64,000 nucleotides of DNA from Amycolatopsis rubida (lineage in GTDB: Bacteria > Actinomycetota > Actinomycetes > Mycobacteriales > Pseudonocardiaceae): assembly GCF_900115345.1 (NCBI RefSeq), contig NZ_FOWC01000001.1:930001-994000 (forward strand). Direction: 5' to 3'. This document shows, one piece after another, positions 34,217 through 44,945 of this stretch (the first letter of the stretch is position 1; each line of letters opens with the position of its first letter). A program made the translations under genes and the position numbers. The notes under the pieces are model-generated. The model was given only the letters and a program-made list of their open reading frames with translations, was not told the DNA's origin and did no database searches.

Positions 34217-34636
34217 TCACGACTCGCTAGAGCTCCGCAGCACTCCGCAGCCGCCCGCGCCGCACGCGCAGCCGCTGCACCCGGCCGGTACCGGCGACGG
34301 AGCGGGCACGGTCAGGGCGGCTCGCGCACCCATCCGGGCTCCGGCGACGACCATCACCAGCAGGCCGAGCAGTCCGACGACCGCGGCGGCGACCAGGCCC
34401 GCGGTGGCGGGGATCGCGAGTCCGGCGAGTCCGCAGACGACCGCGGCCGCGCCTCCGGCCAGGGTCGGGATGCCTGCCACCCGGTTCGCCAGTTTGAAGG
34501 CCTCTTCGCTGCGCATCGAGGCTTCGGTCCGGACTCCGGCCCCGCTGGCCCTGCTCAGCCGTCCGCGCACGCCGAGGAAACCACCCCAGCCGACGACGAC
34601 ACCAAGGACGATCGGAACGAGCGCGATAGCGAACAC
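34217..34636 (-). CDS. SdpI-like small membrane protein
   Basis: The protein of about 139 residues has three or four membrane helices, starting with FAIALVPIVLGVVVGWGGFL, and the SdpI-type cytoplasmic motif GVRTEASMRSEEAFKLANRV. SdpI itself is an immunity membrane protein of Bacillus, but this family is broad. The C-terminus is Cys- and Gly-rich (AGCSGCACGAGGCG), an unusual feature. The start is unclear: GTG 34636 directly touches AGGAG, and TTG 34666 lacks a Shine-Dalgarno. It is divergent from the phytase-like gene. Confidence 0.7.
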   Translation of the reverse strand: MFAIALVPIVLGVVVGWGGFLGVRGRLSRASGAGVRTEASMRSEEAFKLANRVAGIPTLAGGAAAVVCGLAGLAIPATAGLVAAAVVGLLGLLVMVVAGARMGARAALTVPAPSPVPAGCSGCACGAGGCGVLRSSSES

Positions 34637-34701
34637 CTCCTGAGGATAAGCGTGACCTCGCGGCAATGTCCCGGATACCCTCGTCGGCTGTGCTACGGGC
34701 C

Positions 34702-35862
34702 ATGTCTTCGTCGACGCGACACCGGCTGCTCGCCGCCGCCGGGATCGTCACGCTGTCCTTGTTCATCCCCGCAACCGCGGCCGCCGCGCCGCGGCCGGTC
34801 CGGCTGCTCGGCGAGCAGCGGGTACCGCACAACTTGCAGTTCCAGCGCACCACCGTCGGCGGGTTGTCGTCGATCGACTTCGATCCGCGCACCGGCGGTT
34901 ACGCCTTCGTCTGCGACGACCGGTCCGCGATCAACCCGGCGCGTTTCTACACCGCGAAGTTCGACGTCAGCGCGAAAGGTGTGGGTCCGGTCACCTTCAC
35001 CGGCACGCATCCGCTGCTGCGCCCGGACGGCACGCCGTACCCGCCGCTCGCGAAGAACGACCCGGCCGCTCCCCAGAACGAGCAGACGATCGACCCCGAG
35101 GAACTGCGCGTCGACCCGAGGACCGGGCATTACGTCTGGTCGCAGGAAGGTGACCGGCTCGCCGATCAGCACCTGATCCAGCCGTCCATCCGCGAGGCCA
35201 CCCGCGACGGGCACTACGTCCGCGACCTGCCGTTGCCCGCCAACGAGCGGATGACGCCGGAGGCCGGTCCGCGCCGCAATTACGTCCTCGAAGGTCTCGC
35301 CTACACCGGGTTCGGCACGCTGCTGGCCAGCGAGGTCGAGGCCCCGCTGCTGCAGGACGGGCCGCCGCCCACACCGACGTCGGGCGCGTTGTCGCGGATC
35401 ACCCTGCAGAGCCGCTTCGGGCCGGTGCTCGCGCAGTACGCGTATCCGCAGGAGAAGCTTTTCGCCGAGCCGAAGCCCGCCACCGGGTTCGCCGACACCG
35501 GGGTTTCCTCGATGCTCGCGGTGAACCAGGCAGACCCGACGAAGTTCCTGATGATGGAGCGGTCCTTCGTCACCGGCGTCGGCAACAAGGTGCGCATCTT
35601 CGAAATCGACACCACCGGTGCGACGAACGTCCTCCACACCTCGTCGCTGGCGACCGCGAAGCACGTCAAGCCGGTCAAGAAGAAGCTGCTCGCCGACCTC
35701 TCCGACCTTCCTCTCTCCACTGTGGACAACATCGAGGGGATGACCTGGGGCCCGGCGCTGCCGTCCGGGGAACGCAGTCTCGTGCTCGTGAGCGACAACA
35801 ACTTCTCCGAGTCGCAAGTCACCCAGGTCGTCGCTTTGGCGGTCCCGTCGGAACGGCTTTGA
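34702..35862 (+). CDS. Secreted esterase-like phytase-family protein
   Basis: The 386-residue protein has a signal peptide (SSSTRHRLLAAAGIVTLSLF to a cut near ATAAAA) and then a phytase-like beta-propeller domain. Signs are VGGLSSIDFDPRTGGYAFVC, the IDPEELRVD motif, YVLEGLAYTG and VDNIEGMTWGP. These acidic loops bind calcium in relatives. The family is often called esterase-like phytase, with phosphoester or ester substrates unproven. ATG 34702 is preferred, since it gives a standard signal peptide. A TTG at 34666 would add 12 residues. Confidence 0.85.
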   Translation: MSSSTRHRLLAAAGIVTLSLFIPATAAAAPRPVRLLGEQRVPHNLQFQRTTVGGLSSIDFDPRTGGYAFVCDDRSAINPARFYTAKFDVSAKGVGPVTFTGTHPLLRPDGTPYPPLAKNDPAAPQNEQTIDPEELRVDPRTGHYVWSQEGDRLADQHLIQPSIREATRDGHYVRDLPLPANERMTPEAGPRRNYVLEGLAYTGFGTLLASEVEAPLLQDGPPPTPTSGALSRITLQSRFGPVLAQYAYPQEKLFAEPKPATGFADTGVSSMLAVNQADPTKFLMMERSFVTGVGNKVRIFEIDTTGATNVLHTSSLATAKHVKPVKKKLLADLSDLPLSTVDNIEGMTWGPALPSGERSLVLVSDNNFSESQVTQVVALAVPSERL

Positions 35863-35883
35863 CCAGCGCGTTACGATGAGTGC

Positions 35884-35922
35884 GTGAACATGGCTCGGCT
35901 GCTCCTTGGCCTGCCGCGCTGA
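35884..35922 (+). CDS. leuS leader peptide (leucine-rich)
   Basis: A 12-codon frame (GTG start, ATG as third codon) reads [12 protein letters not shown] and ends with TGA. Four of its twelve codons are leucine, three in a row, using CTG, CTC, CTT and CTG. It lies 98 bases before leuS and ahead of a terminator-like hairpin. This is the arrangement of ribosome-mediated attenuation: when charged leucyl-tRNA is scarce, the ribosome stalls here and the hairpin does not form. Confidence 0.7.
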   Translation: MNMARLLLGLPR

Positions 35923-35949
35923 CCTGGTCCGATGACCGGCTCGGCGCGG

Positions 35950-35989
35950 CGACCCCTCATGCCTTCTGGCTTGGGGGGTCGAGTTGTTT
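35950..35989 (+). terminator. Attenuator hairpin in the leuS leader
   Basis: CGACCCC (35950-35956) pairs perfectly with GGGGTCG (35975-35981), followed by AGTTGTTT. It lies between the leucine leader peptide and leuS and most likely ends transcription when leucyl-tRNA is plentiful. A competing fold with the GACCTGGTCC region at 35921-35930 may be the antiterminator. Confidence 0.65.
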
Positions 35990-36020
35990 CTGGAGTGGCT
36001 CGACACGGAGGAAGACGGCG

Positions 36021-38921
<2,901 letters not shown>

Positions 38922-38936
38922 GCTGACTCCGCACAC

Positions 38937-38966
38937 CCGGCCCGGGACCGCACAGTCCCGGGCCGG
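38937..38966 (+). terminator. Hairpin terminator after leuS
   Basis: CCGGCCCGGGAC and GTCCCGGGCCGG form a perfect 12-bp stem with a 6-base loop, followed by TCGTGTCT. It ends leuS transcription 16 bases past the stop. Confidence 0.8.
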
Positions 38967-39063
38967 TCGTGTCTCCCCGACCGTCACGGCCGAAAGACGC
39001 CAGCTTCGTCCTTCCCACCCCGCTTCTATTGAGGGGCAAGGGAAACACACCGAAAGGACGGAC

Positions 39064-39801
39064 ATGGACCTCGACGGCAAAGTGGCGCTGGTGACTGGTG
39101 GGAGCCGCGGAATCGGTGCGGCGACGGCACTGCGGCTCGCCGAGGCTGGGGCGGACGTGGTGCTCACCTACGCGGTGAACGCCGAGCAGGCAGCGGGCGT
39201 GGTCGACCGGATCAAGGCGCTCGGCCGGCGCGCGCTCGCGGTCGGTGCGGACAGCGCGGATTCGGCGGCGGTCGAAGCCGCGGTGGAAGCGGCGGTCGCC
39301 GAGTTCGGGCGGCTGGACGTGCTGGTCAACAACGCGGGTGTCGGTTTCGTCGGGCCGCTGGAGCAGACCGGGATGGACGATGTCGACCGCGTGCTGGCGG
39401 TGAACGTGCGCGGCGTGCTGGCCGCGACCAAGGCAGCGGCCAAACATCTGCGCGAGGGCGGCCGGGTGATCACCATCGGCAGCTGCGTGACCGATCGCGT
39501 GCCGGGGCCGGGGATGGTGCTGTACGCGGTCAGCAAGTCCGCGATGGTCGGGCTGACCAAGGCGCTGGCCCGCGAACTGGCGGCGAACGGCGTGACGGTG
39601 AACCTGGTGCACCCGGGGCCGACCGACACCGAAATGAACCCGGCCGACGGCCCATACGCCGCGGACCAGGCGTCGATGACCGCGGCCGGCCGGTACGGCA
39701 ATCCGGCGGAAGTCGCTGCCGCGGTGGCCTTCCTGGCCTCGCCGGACAGTGCCTACATCACCGCCGCGACCCTTTCGGTCGACGGCGGGCACGCGGCCTA
39801 G
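39064..39801 (+). CDS. SDR family oxidoreductase
   Basis: This 245-residue short-chain dehydrogenase has the cofactor motif TGGSRGIG (12-19), NNAGVGF (88-94), a catalytic Ser in IGSCVTDR and the YxxxK pair in YAVSKSAMVGL. The C-terminal AAYITAATLSVDGGHA-type end is classical for the 3-oxoacyl reductase-like group. The basic residue of TGGSR suggests NADP(H). ATG 39064 follows GAAAGGACGG. It converges with a TetR gene, the last four bases overlapping. The pair may form a regulator-enzyme module, but the substrate is unknown. Confidence 0.9.
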   Translation: MDLDGKVALVTGGSRGIGAATALRLAEAGADVVLTYAVNAEQAAGVVDRIKALGRRALAVGADSADSAAVEAAVEAAVAEFGRLDVLVNNAGVGFVGPLEQTGMDDVDRVLAVNVRGVLAATKAAAKHLREGGRVITIGSCVTDRVPGPGMVLYAVSKSAMVGLTKALARELAANGVTVNLVHPGPTDTEMNPADGPYAADQASMTAAGRYGNPAEVAAAVAFLASPDSAYITAATLSVDGGHAA

Positions 39802-40535
39802 TCCGAGTAGAGGCCGACGTCGCGGGCGAGGTCGGTGAGCATGGCCTCGAACAGGACGTCCGGTTTGGACACCGGGATCGGGTAGTTGCCGAACACCTCA
39901 AGGGTGACGTGGCCGTAGAGCCGCGCCCAGAAGGTGATCATCAGGTAGGTGAGCCCGAGATCCAGCTTCTCCGGCGGGATTTCCCGCCCGGACTCCTTGA
40001 GCACCGTCAGCAGATCCTGCTGGAACGCGGTGAGGTCGTCGCGGAGTTCGGGCGGGACCACGTCGTTCGGCGGCATGACCAGGTCGTGCTGGGCGAGCAC
40101 ATGCCCGGCCGCGGCGAGGAAGATCCGGCCGAACGGCTCGTCGAGCCTGTGCAGCGCGCTGCCGGTCGCGGTGCCGGTGGCCCCGGTCGGCGACGCGAAC
40201 ACCAGGGTGAATTCCTTGGTGTGGGTCAGTGCCCAGCGGCGGAACCCTTTGCAGATCTGGAACAGCTGCAGCAGGCCCTCGTCCTTCAGCTCCGCGATGT
40301 CCTCGGCGATTTCGGCGGCGAGGTCGGTGCAGACGTCGAGGCGGAGGCTTTCCAGCAGGTCGTCGCGGGATTCGTAGTAGCGGTAGAGAGCCGGTGCGGT
40401 GATCCCCAGCTCCCGGGCGATGGCCCGCAGCGTGACGGCTTCCGGGCCCTGGCCGACCAGCAGGTTCCGCGCGGTCCGGCGGATGTCGGATTCGGTAGCC
40501 GCTCGCGCGCGACCCCTGCGTGTGGGGCTGCTCAT
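39798..40535 (-). CDS. TetR family regulator
   Basis: The 245-residue protein has an N-terminal TetR helix-turn-helix: RRTARNLLVGQGPEAVTLRA, then IARELGITAPALYRYYESRD. The C-terminal ligand domain resembles the TetR_C_33-like group (YLMITFWARLYGHVTLEVFG). It reads towards the SDR gene and away from ribokinase. The start codon is ATG 40535. No operator could be fixed with confidence upstream. The ligand is unknown. Confidence 0.9.
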   Translation of the reverse strand: MSSPTRRGRARAATESDIRRTARNLLVGQGPEAVTLRAIARELGITAPALYRYYESRDDLLESLRLDVCTDLAAEIAEDIAELKDEGLLQLFQICKGFRRWALTHTKEFTLVFASPTGATGTATGSALHRLDEPFGRIFLAAAGHVLAQHDLVMPPNDVVPPELRDDLTAFQQDLLTVLKESGREIPPEKLDLGLTYLMITFWARLYGHVTLEVFGNYPIPVSKPDVLFEAMLTDLARDVGLYSD

Positions 40536-40878
40536 CTGGGCAGTCTAGGTGGTCTGGACACCGATTTCGGCACTTGGCGCGAGAACCGGGGCGCCGCCGA
40601 CGCCGATCACTCGGGGGGCTACGTGATCGGCGCCGGCGACCCGATGCCCTCTCCGGTGCGCTTCCGGTCGGGGCAACGTCATCGGCTCAAGTCCGGTGAC
40701 GCTCGAAGAAGAGCGAAGCCCGCCGCAGAAGTGACGCCTGGGGGATACGGATCCCCCGATCGAGTGACGGACAGCCGCTGTTCCGCCTGATTGTCGCACT
40801 GAGCGCCAAGAAAGTTACAAACGCTTTCACTTTCGGGCACAGATGGCGGAAAGGACGGGTCGTGGCAGAGTGGCGGCC
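40536..40878. other. Intergenic region between TetR and ribokinase
   Basis: No gene is seen in the stretch. It contains the LacI-type operator at 40816-40829 and should hold divergent promoters for the TetR and rbsK genes. Confidence 0.5.
40816..40829 (+). promoter_or_regulatory. LacI-type operator upstream of rbsK
   Basis: TACAAACGCTTTCA has the central CG and A/T-flanked arms of LacI/CcpA family operators (reverse strand TGAAAGCGTTTGTA). It sits 50-63 bases upstream of ribokinase, where a sugar-responsive repressor would act. No LacI gene lies in this window. Confidence 0.5.
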
Positions 40879-41751
40879 ATGAGTGCTGCGGTGCTGGTGG
40901 TCGGGTCCGCGAATGCTGATTTGGTGGTGCCGGTCGACCGTCGTCCTGGCGGCGGCGAGACCGTGCTGGGCGGCGACACCGCGTTGTCCCCCGGCGGCAA
41001 GGGCGCGAATACCGCGGTCGCGGCGGGAAAACTCGGTGCGGACGTCGCGCTGCTCGGTGCGGTCGGCGACGACCCCTATGGCCGATTGCTGCGGGATTCG
41101 TTGTCGAATGCGGGTGTCGATACGCAATTCGTTCGGACTGTCGATCGGCCTACCGGAATCGCCTACATCACCGTGACTCCGGACGGGGAAAACTCCATCC
41201 TCGTCTCCCCCGGCGCGAACTCCGCGCTGGAACCCGGCGACATCACCGACGAAGCACTGGACGGCGTACGCGTGCTCGTCGCCTCGCTGGAAGTGCCGCT
41301 GCCGACGGTCGAACGCGCGGTGGTGCGGGCGCGGGAAAACGGCGTGCGGGTGCTGCTGAACCTCTCCCCGGCGGCCGAGGTGTCGCCGGAAACGCTGGCC
41401 GCGCTGGACGTCCTGCTGGTCAACGAGCACGAGGCCGCCTACCTGCTCGATTCGGAAGACGCTGACCCGCGCAAGCTGCTCGAACTCGGCCCGCGCGCGG
41501 CCGTGGTCACGCTCGGAGCCGAGGGCGCGGCGGTGCTTGAAGGTGACAAGTCGACAACCGTCGAGTCGCCCAAGGTGGAAGCGGTCGACACGACGGGTGC
41601 GGGCGACGCGTTCGCGGGTGCGCTGGCGGCGGCCCTCGCTGATGGCGCTGACCTGGTCGAATCCGCTGGGCGGGCGGTGAAGGTCGCTGCGGTCACGGTG
41701 ACCCGCCGTGGCGCCCAGCCGTCGTATCCGACCGCCGCCGAGCTGGAATGA
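40879..41751 (+). CDS. rbsK: Ribokinase (PfkB family)
   Basis: The 290-residue sugar kinase has the PfkB N-terminal GSANADLVVPVDRRPGGGET, the substrate GGKGANTAVAAGKLGA motif and the C-terminal signature DTTGAGDAFAGALAAALADG with catalytic Asp. It phosphorylates ribose at O5 if the family call is right. ATG 40879 follows no strong Shine-Dalgarno; GTG 40870 is an alternative. A LacI-type operator lies upstream. No ribose transporter is nearby. The next frame, a ParB-like protein, begins 28 bases after the stop. Confidence 0.9.
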   Translation: MSAAVLVVGSANADLVVPVDRRPGGGETVLGGDTALSPGGKGANTAVAAGKLGADVALLGAVGDDPYGRLLRDSLSNAGVDTQFVRTVDRPTGIAYITVTPDGENSILVSPGANSALEPGDITDEALDGVRVLVASLEVPLPTVERAVVRARENGVRVLLNLSPAAEVSPETLAALDVLLVNEHEAAYLLDSEDADPRKLLELGPRAAVVTLGAEGAAVLEGDKSTTVESPKVEAVDTTGAGDAFAGALAAALADGADLVESAGRAVKVAAVTVTRRGAQPSYPTAAELE

Positions 41752-41779
41752 GTCACGTCCAGGCCGTGTTGCAGATCAC

Positions 41780-42511
41780 GTGGGCGATTCGTTCGGTTCG
41801 GCGTGGTGGCAGGGGTACGCGACCCGGTTGCGGAGGATCGCGGCAGCGCGTGATCCGCTCGCGTTGATGCCGCTCGACGAGACGCTCGCCGCGTTGGGGC
41901 GGACAGCGGAAACCTACGAGGGGCTCCGCAAGGTCCCGGTCGAGGGTGTCGTGGGATCTCTCGCGCGTGCCGGGGATTTCGACCGGTTGTTCCGGCCCCG
42001 CAACCGCGCGCTGCGGGTGCGCTGGCGAGCGATCGCCGACGCCGTCGGGGAACTTCCGCCGGTACGGCTGGTGCGGTTGGGCGACATGTACTTCGTGGAG
42101 GACGGACATCACCGGATCGCACTGGCCAGGGCGCGCGGGGCGGAGGCGGTCCTCGCCGAGGTGCGGTCAGTCTGCACAGTCGCGTTCGCGATGCGCTGCC
42201 TGACGCTGGCGGATCTGCCGTCGAAGCGGGCCGAACGGATGTTCCTGGAGCGGATCCCGCTCGCCGACGCCGACCGGACCGACCTGTGGCTGGACGACCC
42301 AGCGGACTGGTTCCGGCTCGCGGACTCGGCGGAGGCATGGGGTTTCCGGCAGACTTTGCGGGGCCGGGTGCTGCGCGACCGCGCGGAACTGGCCCGCGCG
42401 TGGTGGCACGAGGAGGTCCGGCCGGTGGTCGAACGGGTGCGAAATCGGGAAACGGGTGCGGTGCCCCGGGAGATCGCCGTCTACGTGAGCTATGGTCTAG
42501 ACCATGTCTGA
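41780..42511 (+). CDS. ParB-like nuclease-fold protein of unknown function
   Basis: The protein of about 243 residues contains the motif VRLGDMYFVEDGHHRIALAR, similar to ParB/sulfiredoxin-fold proteins (the family usually reads xVxDGHHRxxAA). The rest is helical and Arg-rich, with no helix-turn-helix recognised. The GTG at 41780 is chosen because it follows the rbsK stop; no clear Shine-Dalgarno is visible. The gene ends inside the ptsI start (8-base overlap), so the two are probably on one mRNA. The function is unknown. Confidence 0.65.
   Translation: MGDSFGSAWWQGYATRLRRIAAARDPLALMPLDETLAALGRTAETYEGLRKVPVEGVVGSLARAGDFDRLFRPRNRALRVRWRAIADAVGELPPVRLVRLGDMYFVEDGHHRIALARARGAEAVLAEVRSVCTVAFAMRCLTLADLPSKRAERMFLERIPLADADRTDLWLDDPADWFRLADSAEAWGFRQTLRGRVLRDRAELARAWWHEEVRPVVERVRNRETGAVPREIAVYVSYGLDHV
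42492..42505. promoter_or_regulatory. DasR-type dre operator overlapping the ptsI start
   Basis: ATGGTCTAGACCAT is a perfect 14-bp palindrome. Its TGGTCTAGACCA core matches the dre site bound by the GntR-family regulator DasR, known to control PTS and N-acetylglucosamine genes in actinobacteria. It covers the first two bases of the ptsI start codon (42504). Confidence 0.85.
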
Positions 42512-44177
42512 GAGTGCCGCCGCTCCGGCCGAGTCCGCTGCCGGTTCCTCGCTGACCGGGGTCGCGGTGAGCCCCGGACGCGCGAGCGGACCCGTCGTAC
42601 GGGTCGCCGAGCCGCTCGGGGAACCAGCCAGCACGCCCGCGCCCGACGATCCGGCGGCGGAGGCGGCCAGGATCGAACCCGCCGCGCAGGCGGTCGCCGC
42701 GCGGTTGGAAGCGCAGGCCGAGGCCGCGACCGGCGAAGCCGCGACGATCCTGATCACGACCGCCGCGATGGCCGCCGACCCGGCGCTCGCCGCTCAGGCT
42801 CACCAGCTGGTGACGGCGCGGAACCTACCCGCGGCCCGCGCCGTCTACCAGGCCGCCGAAGGGTTCGCCGACGCATTGGCGGCCGCCGGCGGGTACATGG
42901 CCGAGCGGGTCCGCGACGTCCGGGACGTGCGCGACCGGCTCGTCGCCGAACTGCTCGGCGTCGCCCCGCCCGGGGTGCCCGAGCTGACCTCGCCGAGCGT
43001 TCTCGTCGCCCGCGACCTTGCCCCGGCCGACACCGCGGGGCTCGACCCGGCGAAGGTGCTCGCGCTGGTCACCGAGGAGGGCGGACCGACGAGCCACACC
43101 GCGATTCTCGCGCGGGCGCTGGGGATTCCGGCGGTCGTCGCGGTGCGCGGGCTGCTGGCCTCCGACGCCAAGGCGCTGGCGGTCGACGGCGACACCGGCG
43201 TGATCGAGGCGGTCGACCCGTCCGCGCCGATCGTCACCGCCGCCGCTTCCGGGCCTGCTGAGTGGAACGGCGTCGGCGAACTGTCCGACGGGCACCGGGT
43301 GAAGGTGTACGGCAACGTAGGCTCCCCGGCCGACGCGCAGGCCGCCGCGGACGCGGGCGCCGAGGGCGTCGGGCTGTTCCGCACGGAGTTCTGCTACCTC
43401 GACGCGCCGGCCGAGCCGTCCGTCGAAGAGCAGCGAAAAGCTTATGCCGCTGTGCTTTCGCCGTTCCGCGGCAAGCCGGTCATCGTGCGCACGCTGGACG
43501 CGGGCGCGGACAAACCGCTCGCGTTCCTGTCCCCGGACGACGAGCCCAACCCGGCGCTCGGCGTACGTGGCGTGCGGATCGCGTTCGACCGGCCCGAGGT
43601 GCTCGACCGGCAGCTCGAAGCCATCGCGGGCGCGGCGGAGGATTCCGGCGCGGAAGTTTCGGTGATGGCCCCGATGGTCGGCACCGTCGAGGAAGCCGCG
43701 TGGTTCGCCGCGCGCGTGCGCGCCGCCGGGATCGCGCGGGCGGGTGTGATGATCGAGATCCCCGCCGCCGCGGTTTTGGCGCGGGAGATTCTCGGCGTGG
43801 TCGACTTCGTGTCCGTCGGCACGAACGACCTGGCCCAGTACACCTTCGCCGCCGACCGCCAGCTCGGCGCGGTGGCGAAGCTGAACGACCCGTGGCAGCC
43901 CGGTTTGCTGCGCCTGCTGAAGCTGATCGGCGACGCGGCGGAAGCGACCGGCAAACCGGCGGGCGTGTGCGGCGAGGCGGCGGCCGATCCGCGGCTCGCG
44001 CTGGTGCTGGCCGGGCTCGGCCTGACGAGCCTGTCGATGAACGCCCCGGCGATCCGGGCGGTCGGCGCGAGCCTGGCGACCGTGTCTCGGGAGAAGGCCA
44101 GCGAGATCGCGGCGGCGGCGCTGGCCACCGCCGACCCGGCCGCGGCGCGCAAGGCGGTCGCGGACGCCGTTTCTTAG
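42504..44177 (+). CDS. ptsI: PTS enzyme I (phosphoenolpyruvate--protein phosphotransferase)
   Basis: Enzyme I takes phosphate from PEP and passes it to HPr, the first step of PTS sugar uptake. The phosphohistidine is in EEGGPTSHTAILARALGIPA. The PEP-binding region includes GVGLFRTEFCYLD, DAGADKPLAF and the C-terminal FVSVGTNDLAQYTFAADRQ and CGEAAADPR motifs. At 557 residues it is complete. The dre palindrome overlapping the start codon implies DasR control and N-acetylglucosamine response. No HPr or EIIA gene is in the window. The hairpin at 44187 may end transcription. Confidence 0.97.
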   Translation: MSESAAAPAESAAGSSLTGVAVSPGRASGPVVRVAEPLGEPASTPAPDDPAAEAARIEPAAQAVAARLEAQAEAATGEAATILITTAAMAADPALAAQAHQLVTARNLPAARAVYQAAEGFADALAAAGGYMAERVRDVRDVRDRLVAELLGVAPPGVPELTSPSVLVARDLAPADTAGLDPAKVLALVTEEGGPTSHTAILARALGIPAVVAVRGLLASDAKALAVDGDTGVIEAVDPSAPIVTAAASGPAEWNGVGELSDGHRVKVYGNVGSPADAQAAADAGAEGVGLFRTEFCYLDAPAEPSVEEQRKAYAAVLSPFRGKPVIVRTLDAGADKPLAFLSPDDEPNPALGVRGVRIAFDRPEVLDRQLEAIAGAAEDSGAEVSVMAPMVGTVEEAAWFAARVRAAGIARAGVMIEIPAAAVLAREILGVVDFVSVGTNDLAQYTFAADRQLGAVAKLNDPWQPGLLRLLKLIGDAAEATGKPAGVCGEAAADPRLALVLAGLGLTSLSMNAPAIRAVGASLATVSREKASEIAAAALATADPAAARKAVADAVS

Positions 44178-44186
44178 CAGGGGACG

Positions 44187-44221
44187 CCGGATCCGGGCGA
44201 GAGATGGGTAAACGGATCCGG
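44187..44221 (+). terminator. Hairpin after ptsI
   Basis: CCGGATCCG (44187-44195) pairs with CGGATCCGG (44213-44221). It lies between the ends of converging ptsI and the DUF1707 gene and may stop both. Confidence 0.6.
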
Positions 44222-44234
44222 TGCCGGGCGCTGG

Positions 44235-44897
44235 TCAGCCGAAGATGCCCCGCCGAGGGTGGCGGATGACCAGCGAGCCTCCGTGGATGCGGCCGGTCAG
44301 CACGTAGCGCGGGGTGCCCGCGCGGCCGTTGCTGCCGGTCTTGTCGTCGAGCGAGCCGAACTTGATCTCGGTGATCGAGTTGTAGTCCACCGCCGCGTGC
44401 TGCGGAATGATCAGCTCGACCGAACCCCACTTCGAGTCGAGTTCGATCTGCACCACCGGGGTGGCGACGCGGGCCTCGGTGAAGTCGAGTTTGGTGCTGC
44501 CGTACTTGTTGCGCACGACCATCGCGGCCGGGACCTGCCACGGGCCGCTGCGCTGCAGTGACGAGTACTTGGCGTTGAGTTCGAGCCGCTGGCCCAGTCC
44601 GTAATTCGGCCCGTAGCCGGGCGGTTCGGGCGTCGGCGCGTACTGCGGAGCAGCGCCGGGGTGCACCAGCCCGGGCAGGTCCGCGAGCACGGTGTTGAGA
44701 TCGCCCCTGGTCTTGGCGGCCAGCGCCTGGTCAGTGCGTTCGGTGAACTCGTCGAGGGTGAGCATCCCCTGCCCGATGGCTTTTTGCAGCACGCCCACGA
44801 CGTGCTCGCGTTCGTCGTCGGACACCCGGATGTCGCGCGCGGTCAACGGCTTGGTCTCGGTCGCGGGCTGCGCGGCGGTCGTCTCTTCCTCGGCCAT
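44235..44897 (-). CDS. DUF1707 (SHOCT-like) domain protein
   Basis: The 220-residue protein has a DUF1707 domain at about 20-75 (RDIRVSDDEREHVVGVLQKA, then GQGMLTLDEFTERTDQALAA), a short helical module found in actinobacterial membrane-stress proteins. The C-terminal half is beta-rich (VVQIELDSKWGSVELIIPQH and GGSLVIRHPRRG), resembling the cell-wall-active antibiotic response domain. No membrane helix is present. ATG 44897 is preferred; the longer frames run antisense to the lipoprotein gene. It is divergent from that gene across about 50 bases. Confidence 0.85.
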   Translation of the reverse strand: MAEEETTAAQPATETKPLTARDIRVSDDEREHVVGVLQKAIGQGMLTLDEFTERTDQALAAKTRGDLNTVLADLPGLVHPGAAPQYAPTPEPPGYGPNYGLGQRLELNAKYSSLQRSGPWQVPAAMVVRNKYGSTKLDFTEARVATPVVQIELDSKWGSVELIIPQHAAVDYNSITEIKFGSLDDKTGSNGRAGTPRYVLTGRIHGGSLVIRHPRRGIFG

Positions 44898-44945
44898 GGC
44901 TTCGATGGTAGAACTCGATTCCCGCTGGCAGATCGGGGAAAAACC

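Noticed and set aside
35721..35729. TGTGGACAA DnaA box
   Set aside because: Single box inside the phytase-like gene where it encodes VDN; no cluster.
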